DNA from: Shimazuella kribbensis DSM 45090
GTDB taxonomy: Bacteria > Bacillota > Bacilli > Thermoactinomycetales > Thermoactinomycetaceae
Assembly (NCBI RefSeq): GCF_000428065.1
Contig: NZ_ATZF01000003.1
Span: forward strand, 62,001 to 126,000
Direction: 5' to 3'
DNA length: 64,000 nt
Under the pieces are notes generated by a model. The model saw only the letters and a list, made by a program, of their open reading frames with translations. It had not been told where the DNA came from and made no database searches. A program made the position numbers and the translations under genes. Shown here one piece after another: positions 63,974-64,000 of this stretch. How positions within the stretch are numbered: position 1 is the first letter of the stretch; each line of letters opens with the position of its first letter.

Positions 63974-64000
63974 AAAATTCATATAAATTATAAAGAAACC

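Noticed and set aside
1-64000. tRNA, rRNA and CRISPR loci
   Set aside because: Read for but none recognised in this window.

Overview
The window reads as chromosome of a low-GC, endospore-forming Bacillota. Evidence: a B. subtilis-like yqeG-yqeH-aroE-nadD-yqeK-rsfS cluster, a yuaF/floT pair, an opuC-type osmoprotectant transporter, a sporulation sigma-K fragment, strong AGGAGG ribosome-binding sites and frequent TTG/GTG starts. Placement in Bacillales, perhaps near Thermoactinomycetaceae, is inference. No rRNA, tRNA or CRISPR array was seen.

Layout. 1-7.8 kb: a leftward peptide-uptake operon (two permeases, lipoprotein receptor, M20 peptidase, two ATPases, DUF1177) headed by an IclR regulator. 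8.0-12.1 kb: a Yip1-like membrane protein and then an unusual island, where three segments of about 1 kb, each carrying one gene, are separated by direct copies of the 3' end of rsfS. 12.1-16.1 kb: the housekeeping yqe cluster. 16.1-27.5 kb: mostly single genes (VTT/DedA protein, DMT exporter, M24 peptidase, nitroreductase, MntH, VanZ, DUF47-Pit phosphate uptake), a truncated tnpB, a GC-rich orphan gene and a kinase-like gene with a basic tail. 27.5-34.9 kb: two paralogous VirB4/TraG-like ATPases separated by 499 bp of hairpin-rich non-coding DNA, then floT and yuaF. 35.3-38.7 kb: opuCA-CB-CC-CD. 39.0-44.8 kb: a PTS operon containing a glycosylasparaginase-type hydrolase and CutC, controlled by a LicR-type PRD regulator. 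45-49.6 kb: a 40-aa GC-rich mini-gene, an acetate symporter pair, a Cof-type HAD phosphatase and a CPBP protease. 50-55 kb: a lone DUF262/DUF1524 (GmrSD-like) protein, an Arg-rich small protein, a DMT exporter, and a complete IS605-type tnpB element that splits a GntR/MocR-like gene. 55.5-58.8 kb: a dimethylarginine-hydrolase-like gene with a polar amino-acid ABC importer and an argH remnant. 59.2-64 kb: a glucuronyl C5-epimerase-like protein, the C-terminal half of sigK, a WYL-regulator remnant, and a class A PBP whose transpeptidase motifs are all substituted.

Two themes stand out. First, repeated copies of host-gene 3' ends: four copies for rsfS (three plus the native one) and possibly a second copy for sigK. 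These look like attachment-site scars of small integrating elements, with no recombinase visible nearby. Second, several short orphan genes (10.4, 11.6, 20.9 and 45.2 kb) have markedly GC-rich codons but AT-rich promoters, and the first three end in GC-rich terminators. They look like imported cassettes in an AT-rich genome.
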